From: Desulforhabdus amnigena
Lineage (GTDB): Bacteria > Desulfobacterota > Syntrophobacteria > Syntrophobacterales > Syntrophobacteraceae
DNA length: 64,000 bases
Assembly: GCF_027925305.1 (NCBI RefSeq)
Contig: NZ_BSDR01000001.1
Location: 833,001 to 897,000, forward strand
Direction: 5' to 3'
Shown one piece after another: positions 36,264-46,214 of this stretch; positions within the stretch are counted from its first letter, which is position 1; every line of letters starts with the position of its first letter. The translations under genes and the position numbers were made by a program. The notes beneath the pieces are model-generated. The model was not told where the DNA came from, ran no database searches, and saw only the letters and a program-made list of their open reading frames with translations.

Positions 36264-37394
36264 ATGGGGAAGAAAAATGTCTTGACGCTCTTGGTGGTAA
36301 TATCCATTCTTTTTTCATTTTCTTCTATGCCGGTTTTGGCGGAAGATGTCATCAAGTTGGGTGCTTATCTGCCTATGACGGGTTCTGTGGCGGCTTACGG
36401 GGATATGGAGTGGTCGGGTATCCAGATTGCCAAGGAGATGGAACCTGAAGTATTGGGTAAGAAGGTAGAAGTGATGCTTGTCGATACCAAAAGCGACAAG
36501 ATCGAAGCCGCCAATGCCGTGACTCTTCTCGTGGAAAAGGAAAAAGTGGTTGGAGTGCTCGGGGAAGCCATCAGCGGCAATACCATGGCGGGGAATCCCA
36601 TTTCTGAAGCGGCCAAAATCCCTTCCGTCAGTCCCACGGCAACCAATCCTCTTGTCAATCAGGGCAAGAATTATGCCTTCCGTGCCTGCTTTATCGATCC
36701 CTTCCAGGGTGAAGTCGCAGCCAGATTTGCCCGTAGTGAACTCAAGGCGCAGACCGCCGCTGTGATCATTGATATCGCCCAGGACTACTGTGTCGGTCTG
36801 GGCAATTTTTTTGTTAAAGAGTTTGTAAAGCAAGGTGGAAAAATTGTCTCCACCACCTACATTCAGACAGGAGACCAGGACTTTTCCGCTCAGTTGTCTG
36901 CTGTCCAGTCCACCAAGCCTGACATCATTTATGCCCCCAACTACTATACTGAAGACGCTCTTATGGCCAAACAGGCCAGAGACCTCGGAATCAACCAGCC
37001 GATCCTGACAGGTGACGGGGCTCAGGCGGATGCATTGATCGAAATCGGCGGCGCATCCGTTGAAAACATGTATTTTACGGCGCATTTTCACAAACAGGCC
37101 GCTTCGACCGATCGTGCAAAGGAATATATCAAGCGTTATGAAGAGAAGTACAAGAAGGATGCGGATGCATTTGGGGCTTTGGGGGCGGATGCATATTTTC
37201 TGCTGGTAGATGCCATCAAACGGGCCGGTTCGACGGATGGGACCAAGGTTCGGGATGCTCTGGCGGCCACGAAAGATTTCAAGGGCGTTTCCGGCACTCT
37301 TACTATGGGAGAAAATGGCAACCCCATCAAGAGCATGGTCATCAATAAGGTTGAAAATGGAAAATTCGTTTACGTAACGACTATCAATCCCTAG
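36264..37394 (+). CDS. livK: Branched-chain amino-acid ABC transporter binding protein
   Basis: 376 residues from the ATG at 36264, seven bases after GGAGGG-like AGGAGG. Signal peptide (LTLLVVISILFSFSSMPVLA); Peripla_BP_6 fold with IKLGAYLPMTGSVAAYGDMEWSGIQIAKEM, GVLGEAISGNTMAGNPISEAAKIPSVSPTATNP. It is the first gene of a five-gene liv operon (K, H, M, G, F) and is separated from livH by a terminator at 37444, which would give more binding protein than membrane parts. Confidence 0.92.
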   Translation: MGKKNVLTLLVVISILFSFSSMPVLAEDVIKLGAYLPMTGSVAAYGDMEWSGIQIAKEMEPEVLGKKVEVMLVDTKSDKIEAANAVTLLVEKEKVVGVLGEAISGNTMAGNPISEAAKIPSVSPTATNPLVNQGKNYAFRACFIDPFQGEVAARFARSELKAQTAAVIIDIAQDYCVGLGNFFVKEFVKQGGKIVSTTYIQTGDQDFSAQLSAVQSTKPDIIYAPNYYTEDALMAKQARDLGINQPILTGDGAQADALIEIGGASVENMYFTAHFHKQAASTDRAKEYIKRYEEKYKKDADAFGALGADAYFLLVDAIKRAGSTDGTKVRDALAATKDFKGVSGTLTMGENGNPIKSMVINKVENGKFVYVTTINP

Positions 37395-37443
37395 TCTTGA
37401 AGATCGATGAGATCTTTGTTGCGAAACGGAATCTCCACATAGC

Positions 37444-37483
37444 AAAAAGGGCAGGGGCAAAATATGCACCCTGCCTTTTTTTT
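37444..37483 (+). terminator. Intrinsic terminator between livK and livH
   Basis: GGCAGGG (37450-37456) pairs with CCCTGCC (37469-37475); GCA/TGC extend inward. Eight T follow (37476-37483), and an A-run precedes the stem. It lies inside the operon, 50 bases after livK, so it probably works as an attenuator setting binding protein in excess. Confidence 0.85.
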
Positions 37484-37528
37484 CGGCTCTTCGTTAGAGT
37501 AATTTTCTTTTAAAGAAGGGTTTTCTGC

Positions 37529-38422
37529 GTGACTTCAACCATTTTTCTTCAACAGTTAATCAATGGGATTTCCCTGGGAAGCTTGTATGGGCTCGTAGCT
37601 GTCGGTTATACAATGGTTTATGGTATTTTGCGCCTGATCAATTTCGCCCACGGTGACCTCTTGATGTTTGCGGCCTACGTTGCCATATATGCCACCACCC
37701 TCTCGGCCCTTCCCTGGTTCTTGAGTTTCCCCCTGGCTATTATCGTCACGGGCGTACTGGGAATTGTTCTGGACCGCGCCGCTTATAAACCGCTCCGGAA
37801 TGCGCCCCGCATCTCTCTTCTCATTTCTGCCATCGGAGCTTCCTTTCTCCTTGAAAACCTGGCTCTCGTTTTTATCGGTGGTGTTCCACGAGCTTTTCCA
37901 CGCCCCGAAGTTTTCGATAAAGTGATCTCCCTTTTCGGACTTCGCATTCAGGTTCTGACGCTTTACACCCCCATCGTGACGCTGGTTTTGCTCTTCGGGC
38001 TTCTCTACATTGTTTTCAGAACAAAAGTGGGAAAGGCCATGCGTGCAGCATCCAAGGACTTTGAAACGACCCGCCTCATGGGAATCAATCTGGACCGCAT
38101 CATCTCTATCACCTTTCTTCTGGGATCGATGCTGGCTGCGGCTGGTGGAATCATGTGGGCGATGAAATATCCCCAGGTAAACCCGTTCATGGGAGTTTTT
38201 CCAGGGCTCAAGGCTTTTATCGCCGCTGTACTGGGTGGAATTGGAAATATCACGGGAGCCGTTTTGGGGGGATTCCTCCTTGGGCTAGGAGAAATTCTCA
38301 TCGTGGCTTTCGTACCCGAATTGGCCCAGTACCGTGATGCTTTCGCGTTTGTGATTTTGATCCTTGTTTTGCTCTTTCGGCCTACGGGCATCATGGGAGA
38401 GCCCATCATCGATAAGAGTTAA
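37529..38422 (+). CDS. livH: Branched-chain amino-acid ABC permease LivH
   Basis: 297 residues from a GTG. It has the LivH start (LINGISLGSLYGLVAVGYTMVYGILRLINFAHGDLLMF), and the C-terminal EAA-like loop (GVFPGLKAFIAAVLGGIGNITGAVLGG). About eight helices. It is the inner-membrane channel partner of LivM, which starts 12 bases later. Confidence 0.93.
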   Translation: MTSTIFLQQLINGISLGSLYGLVAVGYTMVYGILRLINFAHGDLLMFAAYVAIYATTLSALPWFLSFPLAIIVTGVLGIVLDRAAYKPLRNAPRISLLISAIGASFLLENLALVFIGGVPRAFPRPEVFDKVISLFGLRIQVLTLYTPIVTLVLLFGLLYIVFRTKVGKAMRAASKDFETTRLMGINLDRIISITFLLGSMLAAAGGIMWAMKYPQVNPFMGVFPGLKAFIAAVLGGIGNITGAVLGGFLLGLGEILIVAFVPELAQYRDAFAFVILILVLLFRPTGIMGEPIIDKS

Positions 38423-38434
38423 GGAATAGAGAGA

Positions 38435-39466
38435 ATGAACAGGGAGAAACGAAATCTTTTACTCAATGGAATCAGTCTTATCCTCTTGTTTGGCATCCTT
38501 TATCTTTTCGATCAATACGGCTCGGACTACCATGTGCGCATTCTGAACAATATGGCCATTTTTGTAACTCTTGCCGTCAGTTATAATTTGATTAACGGCA
38601 TTTGTGGAATACTGCACTTGGGTCCCAACGCTTTTATCGCTATTGGAGCATATACTGCTGCGCTTCTAACCATGAGTCCTCTTGAAAAACAGATGAACTA
38701 CATCATTCAACCTCTCATCTGGCCTTTGAATTCACTGCACGCACCTTTTGTCATTTCGGTTCTGGCTGGAGGCGTCATGGCCACTATTTTCGCATTTTTG
38801 ATCAGCTTTCCCGTATTTCGAGTGCGAGGCGATTATCTTGCTATTGTAACGCTGGGTTTTGGCGAAGTCATTCGCGTTCTCTGCAATGCACTGCAGGGAG
38901 TGACCAACGGACCGCTGGGATTGAAGGGTCTTTCACCATTCACAAACCTTTGGTGGTCGTGGGGGGTGGCGGTGGTCACCATTGTTCTGATCACCCGTCT
39001 CATCAACAGCAGCTATGGACTGGCCATGAAGGCGATTCGAGACGATGAGATCGCTGCACGGGCCATGGGGATCGATCCGTTCAGGCATCTCCTGCTGGCT
39101 TTTCTCGTCAGCGCGTTCTTTTCGGGGGTGAGTGGCGGCCTGCTGGCTCATTTGATCACTACCATCTCTCCGACCCTTTTTACATTTTTTCTTACTTTCA
39201 ACCTGCTCATCATGATTGTTGTGGGAGGACTGGGCAGCACTACGGGTGCCATAATCGGAGCGATGCTCTTTGCATGGGGAGGGGAGGCATTGCGAATCGT
39301 TGAAGCTCCCATGAATTTTGGTTTTTTTACCATTCCCGGCATTCCCGGCATGCGCATGGTGATTTTCAGCTTGATTCTCATGGTGGTCATTATTTTTGTG
39401 CGGCGCGGAATCATGGGCAGAAATGAATTCAACTGGGATTGGTTTTTTGGCAGGCATCAGAAGTGA
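38435..39466 (+). CDS. livM: Branched-chain amino-acid ABC permease LivM
   Basis: 343 residues. LivM features: NLINGICGILHLGPNAFIAIGAYTAALL, FPVFRVRGDYLAIVTLGFGEVIRVL, IRDDEIAARAMGIDPFRHLLLAFLVSAFFSGVSGGLLAH, and IVVGGLGSTTGAIIGA. About nine helices. It lies between livH and livG in the operon. Confidence 0.93.
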   Translation: MNREKRNLLLNGISLILLFGILYLFDQYGSDYHVRILNNMAIFVTLAVSYNLINGICGILHLGPNAFIAIGAYTAALLTMSPLEKQMNYIIQPLIWPLNSLHAPFVISVLAGGVMATIFAFLISFPVFRVRGDYLAIVTLGFGEVIRVLCNALQGVTNGPLGLKGLSPFTNLWWSWGVAVVTIVLITRLINSSYGLAMKAIRDDEIAARAMGIDPFRHLLLAFLVSAFFSGVSGGLLAHLITTISPTLFTFFLTFNLLIMIVVGGLGSTTGAIIGAMLFAWGGEALRIVEAPMNFGFFTIPGIPGMRMVIFSLILMVVIIFVRRGIMGRNEFNWDWFFGRHQK

Positions 39467-39570
39467 GATGGAAGGATGCGGCTGAGAGGATAAAACAGGC
39501 TCCTGGATTTTCTATTTGTTGCTATCATTTCATTTATTTCAAATTTAGAATATATAAAGGGACGTTTTGG

Positions 39571-40344
39571 ATGGGCACGTTTTTTCAGGCAGACCATCTT
39601 GTCATGCAGTTTGGAGGCCTCACGGCAGTGGATAACTTTTCCCTGACTCTCCAACCGGGAGAGTTGGTGGGACTCATCGGGCCGAACGGAGCAGGAAAAA
39701 CCACGGTTTTCAACATGATCACCGGATCCTACACTCCCACCTCCGGAGAGGTGATATGGCAGGACGAAAATGTAACTCGACTTTCAGTCCACCAGATTAC
39801 GGCTCGAGGCATAGCGCGGACCTTTCAGAACATTCGTCTTTTTAATGACTTGACAGTAATGGAAAATGTCATGGTCTCCATGCACCATAAGCTTCGCTCC
39901 TACTTCTGGGAAGCCATGTTCGGTCTTCCGAGGTATCGTCACGAAAGTCGCCGCATACGAGAGGAATCCATTGATTACCTTCAGGAAATGGGGTTGGCGC
40001 ATCTGGCGAACGAAAAAGCTTCGACCCTTGCTTACGGACAGCAACGCCGGTTGGAGATTGCACGAGCGCTGGCCACGCGTCCGCGACTGCTCCTGTTGGA
40101 TGAGCCCGCCGCCGGAATGAATCCTCTGGAAACCATGGAACTGGCTGAAATGGTTCGAGGTTTGCGCAAGAAATACGGACTGACGATTTTCCTTATTGAA
40201 CATGACATGAAATTTGTCATGGGCCTCTGTGAACGGATCAAGGTGCTGGATTACGGTATAACCATCGCAGAGGGTACCCCCGGTGAAATCCAGAAGAATC
40301 CTGAAGTGATCAAAGCTTATCTTGGAGAAGAAAAGAATGCTTAA
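39571..40344 (+). CDS. livG: Branched-chain amino-acid ABC ATPase LivG
   Basis: 257 residues from the ATG at 39571 (AAGGGA upstream); the longer frame from 39439 would overlap livM and has no family match. Walker A GPNGAGKTT, signature LAYGQQRRLEIARAL, Walker B LLLDEPAAGMNPLE, switch LIEHDMKFVMGLC. The long insert between Walker A and the signature (residues about 95-135) is typical of LivG. livF starts inside its last codons. Confidence 0.93.
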   Translation: MGTFFQADHLVMQFGGLTAVDNFSLTLQPGELVGLIGPNGAGKTTVFNMITGSYTPTSGEVIWQDENVTRLSVHQITARGIARTFQNIRLFNDLTVMENVMVSMHHKLRSYFWEAMFGLPRYRHESRRIREESIDYLQEMGLAHLANEKASTLAYGQQRRLEIARALATRPRLLLLDEPAAGMNPLETMELAEMVRGLRKKYGLTIFLIEHDMKFVMGLCERIKVLDYGITIAEGTPGEIQKNPEVIKAYLGEEKNA

Positions 40345-41038
40345 GGTGAGCGATCTCCATGTCTATTATGGAGGAATCCATGCCCTCAAAGGGGTACATT
40401 TGAATGTAGAACAGGGCCAGATTGTTACACTCATCGGAGCCAATGGTGCGGGGAAAAGCACTACACTTCGAACGATCGTGGGGCTGGAAAAACCTCGTAG
40501 TGGTTCTATATTATTCAACAATGAAGAATTGATAAAACTGAATACCTACCAGATCATTCAGCGGGGGATCGGTATCAGCCCGGAAGGGCGTAAGGTTTTC
40601 CCCAACTTAACGGTGATTGAAAATCTTGAACTCGGTGCCTATCACCAACGGCCCAAAGAGGTGGCCGAGCAGATGGAGTGGGTGTATTCTCTCTTTCCGA
40701 GACTGCAGGAACGAAGCAAACAGTTGACGGGAACGTTGAGCGGAGGGGAGCAGCAGATGGTGGCTCTCGGCAGGGCGCTCATGAGCAAACCAAAACTGGT
40801 CCTTTTGGATGAACCCTCTCTGGGACTGGCTCCCCTCGTGGTGGAAGAAGTATTCAGGACGGTTCAGACGATCAACGAACAGGGAGCAACGATTCTGCTT
40901 GTGGAGCAAAATGCTATGGCTGCACTGAAGGTGGCCCATTATGCATATGTTCTGGAGACGGGCAGAGTCATTCTAGAGGGGACCGGCAAGGAGTTGCTGC
41001 AGGACGAACGGGTCCGCAAGGCTTATCTGGGAGAATGA
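40337..41038 (+). CDS. livF: Branched-chain amino-acid ABC ATPase LivF
   Basis: 233 residues from the ATG at 40337, overlapping livG by eight bases, with GGAGAAG upstream. Walker A GANGAGKST, FPNLTVIENLELGAYHQR, signature LSGGEQQMVALGRAL, Walker B LVLLDEPSLGLAPL, LLVEQNAMAAL. It is the last gene of the operon. Confidence 0.93.
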   Translation: MLKVSDLHVYYGGIHALKGVHLNVEQGQIVTLIGANGAGKSTTLRTIVGLEKPRSGSILFNNEELIKLNTYQIIQRGIGISPEGRKVFPNLTVIENLELGAYHQRPKEVAEQMEWVYSLFPRLQERSKQLTGTLSGGEQQMVALGRALMSKPKLVLLDEPSLGLAPLVVEEVFRTVQTINEQGATILLVEQNAMAALKVAHYAYVLETGRVILEGTGKELLQDERVRKAYLGE

Positions 41039-41327
41039 ATCGAAAAAACAATGAACCTTTCCTCTTCTCATCCTTTCATATTCAAAAGTCAGGTTCCTGA
41101 TGCCCGTTGTTTCGCTTTTGCTTTTGATCCCTCATAGCTCGAAAACTTAAATCGGATACGTCCTTGTCCTTTATTTAAAACGGTGCGAAATTTCCATCAT
41201 GCTGAGATATGTGGAAGATGAAGGTAAGATGTGCTTTTCGCTCTCTCTTGACCTGCGGGTATGATATCAAACAACACCTCGGTCTATTGGGATTGAACTT
41301 TATATTCATAGATATTTACGGTAGATC

Positions 41328-42698
41328 ATGGTTCAACAATTGAATCTTTTTGAACAGCGTTCCCAGGAAAAATTGAAAGAGCATGCTCCGTTAGCTGAAC
41401 GGATGCGCCCCGTAGCCATTGATGAGTTTGTGGGGCAGACCCATTTGCTGGGAGAGGGCAAAATTCTGCATCGTTTGCTGCGAAGTGGCAAGTTGCAGTC
41501 GCTCATATTGTGGGGACCTCCGGGCTGCGGTAAAACGACTCTTGCAGGAATTATCGCAAAGCAAACGCAGACTCACCTGATTTCCTTGTCGGCAGTAACG
41601 GCCGGTACACGTGAAATACGGGCAGCAGTGGAGGAGGCTCTTGCGGTATGGGTAAGAGAAAAGAAGCACACATTGCTCTTTATGGACGAAATCCATCGTC
41701 TGAACAAAGCCCAGCAGGATACTCTTCTGCCTCATGTCGAAAATGGGACGCTGTTTCTCCTGGGAGCCACCACGGAAAATCCTTCTTTTGAGATCATTAG
41801 GCCTCTTCTCTCCCGTGCTCAAGTGCTTGTGCTGGAACCCCTTAAAGAAAAAGACCTTAAGTCTTTGATCCAACGGAGCCTTCAGGATACGGTCAAAGGC
41901 CTCGGAAAATTTTCGGCAACTTTGACAAAAGAGGCTGAAGATTATCTTTTGGCGGCATCCGGTGGAGACGCTCGCATTGTCCTGAACGCTCTCGAGACTG
42001 CCGTTTCGACTACCGCTCCGACAGAGGCAAATTCCGGGCGGGTTATCGACCTCCAGACCATGCAGGAATCCCTTCTCCGGAAAGCGATTCACTATGATAA
42101 AGGGGGAGAAGAGCATTTCAATTTGATTTCCGCATTGCACAAGAGCATTCGCGGCAGTGACCCCGATGCAGGCCTTTACTGGTTAGCGCGCATGCTTGAT
42201 GCGGGTGAAGATCCCATTTACATAGCACGCCGCCTCGTGCGCATGGCCTCCGAGGATATAGGACTTGCAGATCCTATGGCTCTTGTGGAAGCTGTCGCGG
42301 CGCTGCAATCATATCAACTGTTGGGGACCCCTGAAGGAGAATTGGCGCTGGCTCAGGTCGTCGTTTATCTTGCGTTGTCCCCCAAGAGCAACACTATCTA
42401 CGAAGCCTTTGGGAAAGCTATGGAAATGGCCCGCAAGACGGGAACATATCCCGTGCCGCTTCATATCCGGAATGCACCTACGACTTTGCTCAAAGAACTT
42501 GGATACGGGCGAGAATACCGCTATCCCCACGATGATCCCAGCGGATGGATTGAGGAAACGTATTTGCCTGAAAACCTGACGGGGACGCTTTTCTACCATC
42601 CGACTCAAAGAGGCTGGGAGGGAAAATGGCGCCAGTTGCTGGCCCGCAGGCGCCAGTTGCTGGAAAAACGCAGCAAATTTCAACCGAGGAATATATGA
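41328..42698 (+). CDS. rarA: Replication-associated recombination ATPase RarA/MgsA
   Basis: 456 residues. AAA+ fold: PLAERMRPVAIDEFVGQTHLLGEGKIL, Walker A WGPPGCGKTTLA, Walker B LLFMDEIHRLNKAQQD, sensor 1 LGATTENPSFEI, then the MgsA C-terminal domain (YDKGGEEHFNLISALHKSIRGSDPDAGLYWLARML) which builds the tetramer. It acts at stalled forks. 25-30 more residues at the C-terminus (RQLLARRRQLLEKRSKFQPRNI) are basic. Monocistronic. Confidence 0.95.
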   Translation: MVQQLNLFEQRSQEKLKEHAPLAERMRPVAIDEFVGQTHLLGEGKILHRLLRSGKLQSLILWGPPGCGKTTLAGIIAKQTQTHLISLSAVTAGTREIRAAVEEALAVWVREKKHTLLFMDEIHRLNKAQQDTLLPHVENGTLFLLGATTENPSFEIIRPLLSRAQVLVLEPLKEKDLKSLIQRSLQDTVKGLGKFSATLTKEAEDYLLAASGGDARIVLNALETAVSTTAPTEANSGRVIDLQTMQESLLRKAIHYDKGGEEHFNLISALHKSIRGSDPDAGLYWLARMLDAGEDPIYIARRLVRMASEDIGLADPMALVEAVAALQSYQLLGTPEGELALAQVVVYLALSPKSNTIYEAFGKAMEMARKTGTYPVPLHIRNAPTTLLKELGYGREYRYPHDDPSGWIEETYLPENLTGTLFYHPTQRGWEGKWRQLLARRRQLLEKRSKFQPRNI

Positions 42699-42805
42699 TA
42701 TGATGTGATGCATGTTCTTTCGAAAGTAGAGGGCAGAGGGATAGGAAGTGAAAATTGTGTGGCGTGTTACGTGAGAGCTTGACAATCAATGGTTTTCGGT
42801 TACCA

Positions 42806-42850
42806 GTTAATGCGACATTGTTACATTAACTCCCATGACCGGAACGGTCA
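42806..42850. promoter_or_regulatory. Two dyads upstream of the two-component system
   Basis: GTTAATG (42806-42812), 11 bases, CATTAAC (42824-42830); then TGACCG (42836-42841), GAA, CGGTCA (42845-42850). Both are perfect inverted repeats in the 305-base gap before the kinase, suitable as regulator sites. No clear -10/-35 pair was found. Confidence 0.4.
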
Positions 42851-43003
42851 CAATTCACCTCCGTCCAGGGAAATCATAGGTCGGGTTTGGAAATCAGGCA
42901 GCGGTGTTGGGAAAGGAATTCTCCGACCTTGAAGATGGTGTATTTTTCACGGCAACCGTTATTGGATGTCTTTTCAGAGAGCAACAACTCGTTCGGGAGA
43001 TAT

Positions 43004-44482
43004 ATGATCTCGATATTTAAGGCCAAGGCTCCCTCCCAGGATGGCGGCCAGTCTTTCCAATTGGTGAAATACGTTTCGCTCTCCAGTCTGATGGTTATTC
43101 TAGTCTGTACGTTTTTTCTATCGGGTTTCATTTCTCAAAGGGTAAAAGCTATACTGCTCTCCAAGAGCGAACAATATGCATCTCTAGTGGCTGAGAATCT
43201 CAATCACCAAGTTTTCTTTCAGTTCACTTTGCCGACACTCATCAGCGACGGCGAGATCCGTTTGAGCCGGGAAACACAGTATGAACGACTCGACAAGGTC
43301 GTGAGAAACACGATTCATGGTTTTTCGGTAGAAAGGGTGAATATATACAATCCCCAACAGATTCTTACGTACAGTACGGAACCCGACAAGGTCGGCACAA
43401 AGGGAAACCTGGAAAACGTTTTTGACCGTGCTCTGAGGGAAGAATCCGTTTCATTCCTGGTGGGACAAAAGAAATCTTTTTTAGGCATCATCGAATGGAG
43501 CGGGGGGATACGCAAGCTCAAGACTTATTTCCCCATGTGGGAGGAAAAGCCCATGAGCTGGAAGCGCGGAAAGGTGCTTGGCGTCTTTGAAATAATACAG
43601 GACATGACCCATGATTACGAGCTCATCCACCGCTTTCAGCTTATCGTGGTTCTCAGTTTCCTCGTCTTTGTGGGTATTGTCTTTGTGACCATTCTTCTTT
43701 TCGCCTCACGGGCGGAAAAGATCATCGAAGCGAGGTCGGCGGAAAAGAAAAAGCTGGAAGATCGCCTGCATCAGGCGGAGCGACTCGCAGCCCTGGGAGA
43801 AATGGTCGCAGGGGTATCTCACGAAATCAGAAACCCTCTGGGGATCATTCGAAGTACTGCGGAACTGCTTCATACCCGTATTGAAAGTGAACGGCAAAAG
43901 CGTTTTACTTCCATTATTGTGGAAGAGGCAACGCGCCTCAACGATATTTTAACGGAATTTCTGGACTTCGCACGGCCGAAAACCATTCGGGCCAGCAGGT
44001 GTTGCGTTGAAGATATCTTGGAACGCAATCTAAAAATGATAGAGCCTGAGTGCCTTAAGTTGGGTATAAGCGTTGAAAGATATTATCAAAATGGGTGTTG
44101 CACACTTGAAGCGGATATGGAATTGCTCTACAGAGCGTTTTTCAACCTTATGGCCAATGCGCTGCAGGCCATGCCCTCTGGGGGAACCTTGCGCGTCAGA
44201 TCGGCCTGGCTAAATGATGTAAGTGGTCCGAAGCAGGTGGAAGTGCGTATCGAAGATACGGGATTTGGCATCCCGCCCGAACTGCAAAATAAGATTTTTA
44301 ATCCTTTTTTTACGACTCGTGAAAAGGGGACCGGTCTCGGGTTGGCTATTGTTCAGACGATCATAGACAGCCACAATGGGTATATCGAGGTGGATAGCAA
44401 AGCTGGGCAGGGGACTGCGGTTGTCATTCGATTGCCTGTCTCGCAGCCGGAGTTGAAAACCGAGAACGAAAAGACGGTGTAG
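43004..44482 (+). CDS. Membrane sensor histidine kinase (NtrB/AtoS class)
   Basis: 492 residues from the ATG at 43004 (GGGAG four bases upstream). Topology: TM1 about residues 25-45 (LSSLMVILVCTFFLSGFI), a periplasmic sensor region of about 150 residues, TM2 (FQLIVVLSFLVFVGIVFVTILLF), then HisKA with H273 in GVSHEIRNPLG, and HATPase boxes N (NLMANALQAM), G1 (IEDTGFGIP), F (IFNPFFTTREKGTGLGLAI). The sensor domain is not recognised. It pairs with the sigma-54 response regulator six bases after its stop. Upstream starts (TTG 42887, ATG 42935) are less supported. Confidence 0.92.
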   Translation: MISIFKAKAPSQDGGQSFQLVKYVSLSSLMVILVCTFFLSGFISQRVKAILLSKSEQYASLVAENLNHQVFFQFTLPTLISDGEIRLSRETQYERLDKVVRNTIHGFSVERVNIYNPQQILTYSTEPDKVGTKGNLENVFDRALREESVSFLVGQKKSFLGIIEWSGGIRKLKTYFPMWEEKPMSWKRGKVLGVFEIIQDMTHDYELIHRFQLIVVLSFLVFVGIVFVTILLFASRAEKIIEARSAEKKKLEDRLHQAERLAALGEMVAGVSHEIRNPLGIIRSTAELLHTRIESERQKRFTSIIVEEATRLNDILTEFLDFARPKTIRASRCCVEDILERNLKMIEPECLKLGISVERYYQNGCCTLEADMELLYRAFFNLMANALQAMPSGGTLRVRSAWLNDVSGPKQVEVRIEDTGFGIPPELQNKIFNPFFTTREKGTGLGLAIVQTIIDSHNGYIEVDSKAGQGTAVVIRLPVSQPELKTENEKTV

Positions 44483-44488
44483 TAGCGC

Positions 44489-45976
44489 ATGAAGAATATT
44501 TTGATTGTCGATGACGAAAAAAACTACCTTTTAGTACTGGAAGACCTTCTTATTGAAGAAGGTTATCAAGTGGTTACTGCGGATTCGGCACTGAAGGCAC
44601 TGGAAATTTTCCAGGAAAGCGATTTGGATGTAGTGATTACGGATATGAAGATGCCGGGGATGGACGGAATGGCTCTTTTGGAGGCCATCCATTCCCTGAA
44701 TCCCGATCTTCCCGTCATCATGATGACAGCGTTCGGGTCTGTGGAACGGGCTGTGGAAGCTATGCGCAAAGGAGCGTTCGACTATATCCTGAAGCCGTTC
44801 AAGAACGAAGAGCTCAAGCTCACCATCCGCAAAGGGATCGAACACTATCAACTCGTGTGCCGGAATCGCTATTTGACCCAGGAGTTGCAGGAAAGATACC
44901 GGTTCAGCAATATCATCGGGAAAAGCACTCCCATGCAGCGCATCTATCAACTCATTGAAAAAGTGGCCCCTACCAAGGCCACTGTGCTCATATCCGGCGA
45001 ATCCGGGACGGGAAAAGAGCTCATCGCCCGGGCCATTCATTTCAATAGTACGAGACGGGATCAGCCATTTATTTCCGTCAATTGTGGTGCACTTCCAGAG
45101 TCTTTGCTGGAAAGCGAGCTTTTCGGACACGAGAAGGGGGCCTTCAGTGGAGCGGTAAACCAGAGAAAGGGACGTTTCGAACTAGCCCATCAGGGTACCC
45201 TTTTTCTGGATGAAATCAGTGAGATGTCGACTCCTCTTCAAGTAAAGCTATTACGGGTTTTGCAGGAAATGGAGTTCGAACGTGTGGGAGGAAGCCAAAC
45301 ACTCAAGGTTGACGTACGGGTAGTGGCCGCCTCCAACCGGAATTTGCAAGAAGAGGTGGCGGCTTCGAGGTTCCGCGGCGATCTCTTCTACCGACTCAAT
45401 GTGGTACATGTCGGTCTTCCCGCTTTGAGGGAAAGAACAGACGATATTCCTTTACTGGTGAATCATTTCCTGAGGAAGTACGGCGAGGAAAGCAATCGAA
45501 CGGGCATCGCCATCGATCAGGATGCCATGCGGGTTTTGCTTGAATATCATTGGCCAGGTAACGTCAGAGAACTCGAAAACGTTATTGAACGAGCCGTGAT
45601 CCTTTCCAACGGTAAAGAGATCAGTATCAAGGATTTGCCCGCTGAGGTTCGAGAACCTTCCCAACGTGTGAAATTCAAGGAAGTGATGGAATCTCAAAAT
45701 GAAAAACAGGAACCAGAAGTTCCAGAGGATATACCTTCTTTGGAACCCGGTGAAAGACTGCAGGAATCAGGTTTAAAACCACGGCAACTCAAGGCGATCG
45801 AATTCCTCAATATTCATGGATTCATCACCAATAAATATTATTCTCAAATGAATAGAATTTCCGAGCGTCAAGCTTTAAGGGAATTGAACGAAATGGTGGA
45901 TGCAAATGTTTTGAATCGAACAGGAAAAGGCCGAGCGTGTCGCTATCTCCTGGTGGGAAAAAGTTTTTCGAAATGA
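44489..45976 (+). CDS. Sigma-54-dependent response regulator (NtrC class) with unusual C-terminus
   Basis: 495 residues. Receiver with the phosphorylated D52 (VITDMKMPG), then an AAA+ sigma-54 activation domain: Walker [16 protein letters not shown] at 217-222 (usual GAFTGA, Thr220 is Ser), Walker [10 protein letters not shown], and R-finger part [12 protein letters not shown]. The C-terminal domain is not the normal Fis helix: after a Glu/Pro linker it is a winged-helix type ([59 protein letters not shown]). The partner kinase lies just upstream. It is a candidate activator for the sigma-54 promoters in this window. Confidence 0.93.
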   Translation: MKNILIVDDEKNYLLVLEDLLIEEGYQVVTADSALKALEIFQESDLDVVITDMKMPGMDGMALLEAIHSLNPDLPVIMMTAFGSVERAVEAMRKGAFDYILKPFKNEELKLTIRKGIEHYQLVCRNRYLTQELQERYRFSNIIGKSTPMQRIYQLIEKVAPTKATVLISGESGTGKELIARAIHFNSTRRDQPFISVNCGALPESLLESELFGHEKGAFSGAVNQRKGRFELAHQGTLFLDEISEMSTPLQVKLLRVLQEMEFERVGGSQTLKVDVRVVAASNRNLQEEVAASRFRGDLFYRLNVVHVGLPALRERTDDIPLLVNHFLRKYGEESNRTGIAIDQDAMRVLLEYHWPGNVRELENVIERAVILSNGKEISIKDLPAEVREPSQRVKFKEVMESQNEKQEPEVPEDIPSLEPGERLQESGLKPRQLKAIEFLNIHGFITNKYYSQMNRISERQALRELNEMVDANVLNRTGKGRACRYLLVGKSFSK

Positions 45977-46079
45977 CCAAGGCATTGAATATGATTAAAT
46001 TATCTGATTTTTCGATCGAATAAAAAATTTTTGAATTTTTTCATAAAATCTCTCAGTGAGAGTCAAGCAGCTTTATTTA

Positions 46080-46108
46080 TTGACTTATATTTGAAATCTA
46101 TTCATAAT
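46080..46108 (+). promoter_or_regulatory. Sigma-70 promoter for the MucR-type gene
   Basis: TTGACT (46080-46085), 17 bases, then CATAAT (46103-46108). Five of six match in each box. Start near 46115 leaves a 100-nt leader, which is AT-rich, as expected for a MucR-type autoregulated gene. Confidence 0.6.
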
Positions 46109-46214
46109 TTGAAAATATAAATGGGATGCTATCATGAAAAATGCACTTGTTTATAAATATAATATATTTTACCAAGATTTAATAGAAAGGTTATATACAT
46201 ACTGGAGGATGTGC

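Noticed and set aside
36315-37469. 384-codon open frame on the - strand
   Set aside because: Antisense to livK; a shadow of its codon pattern.
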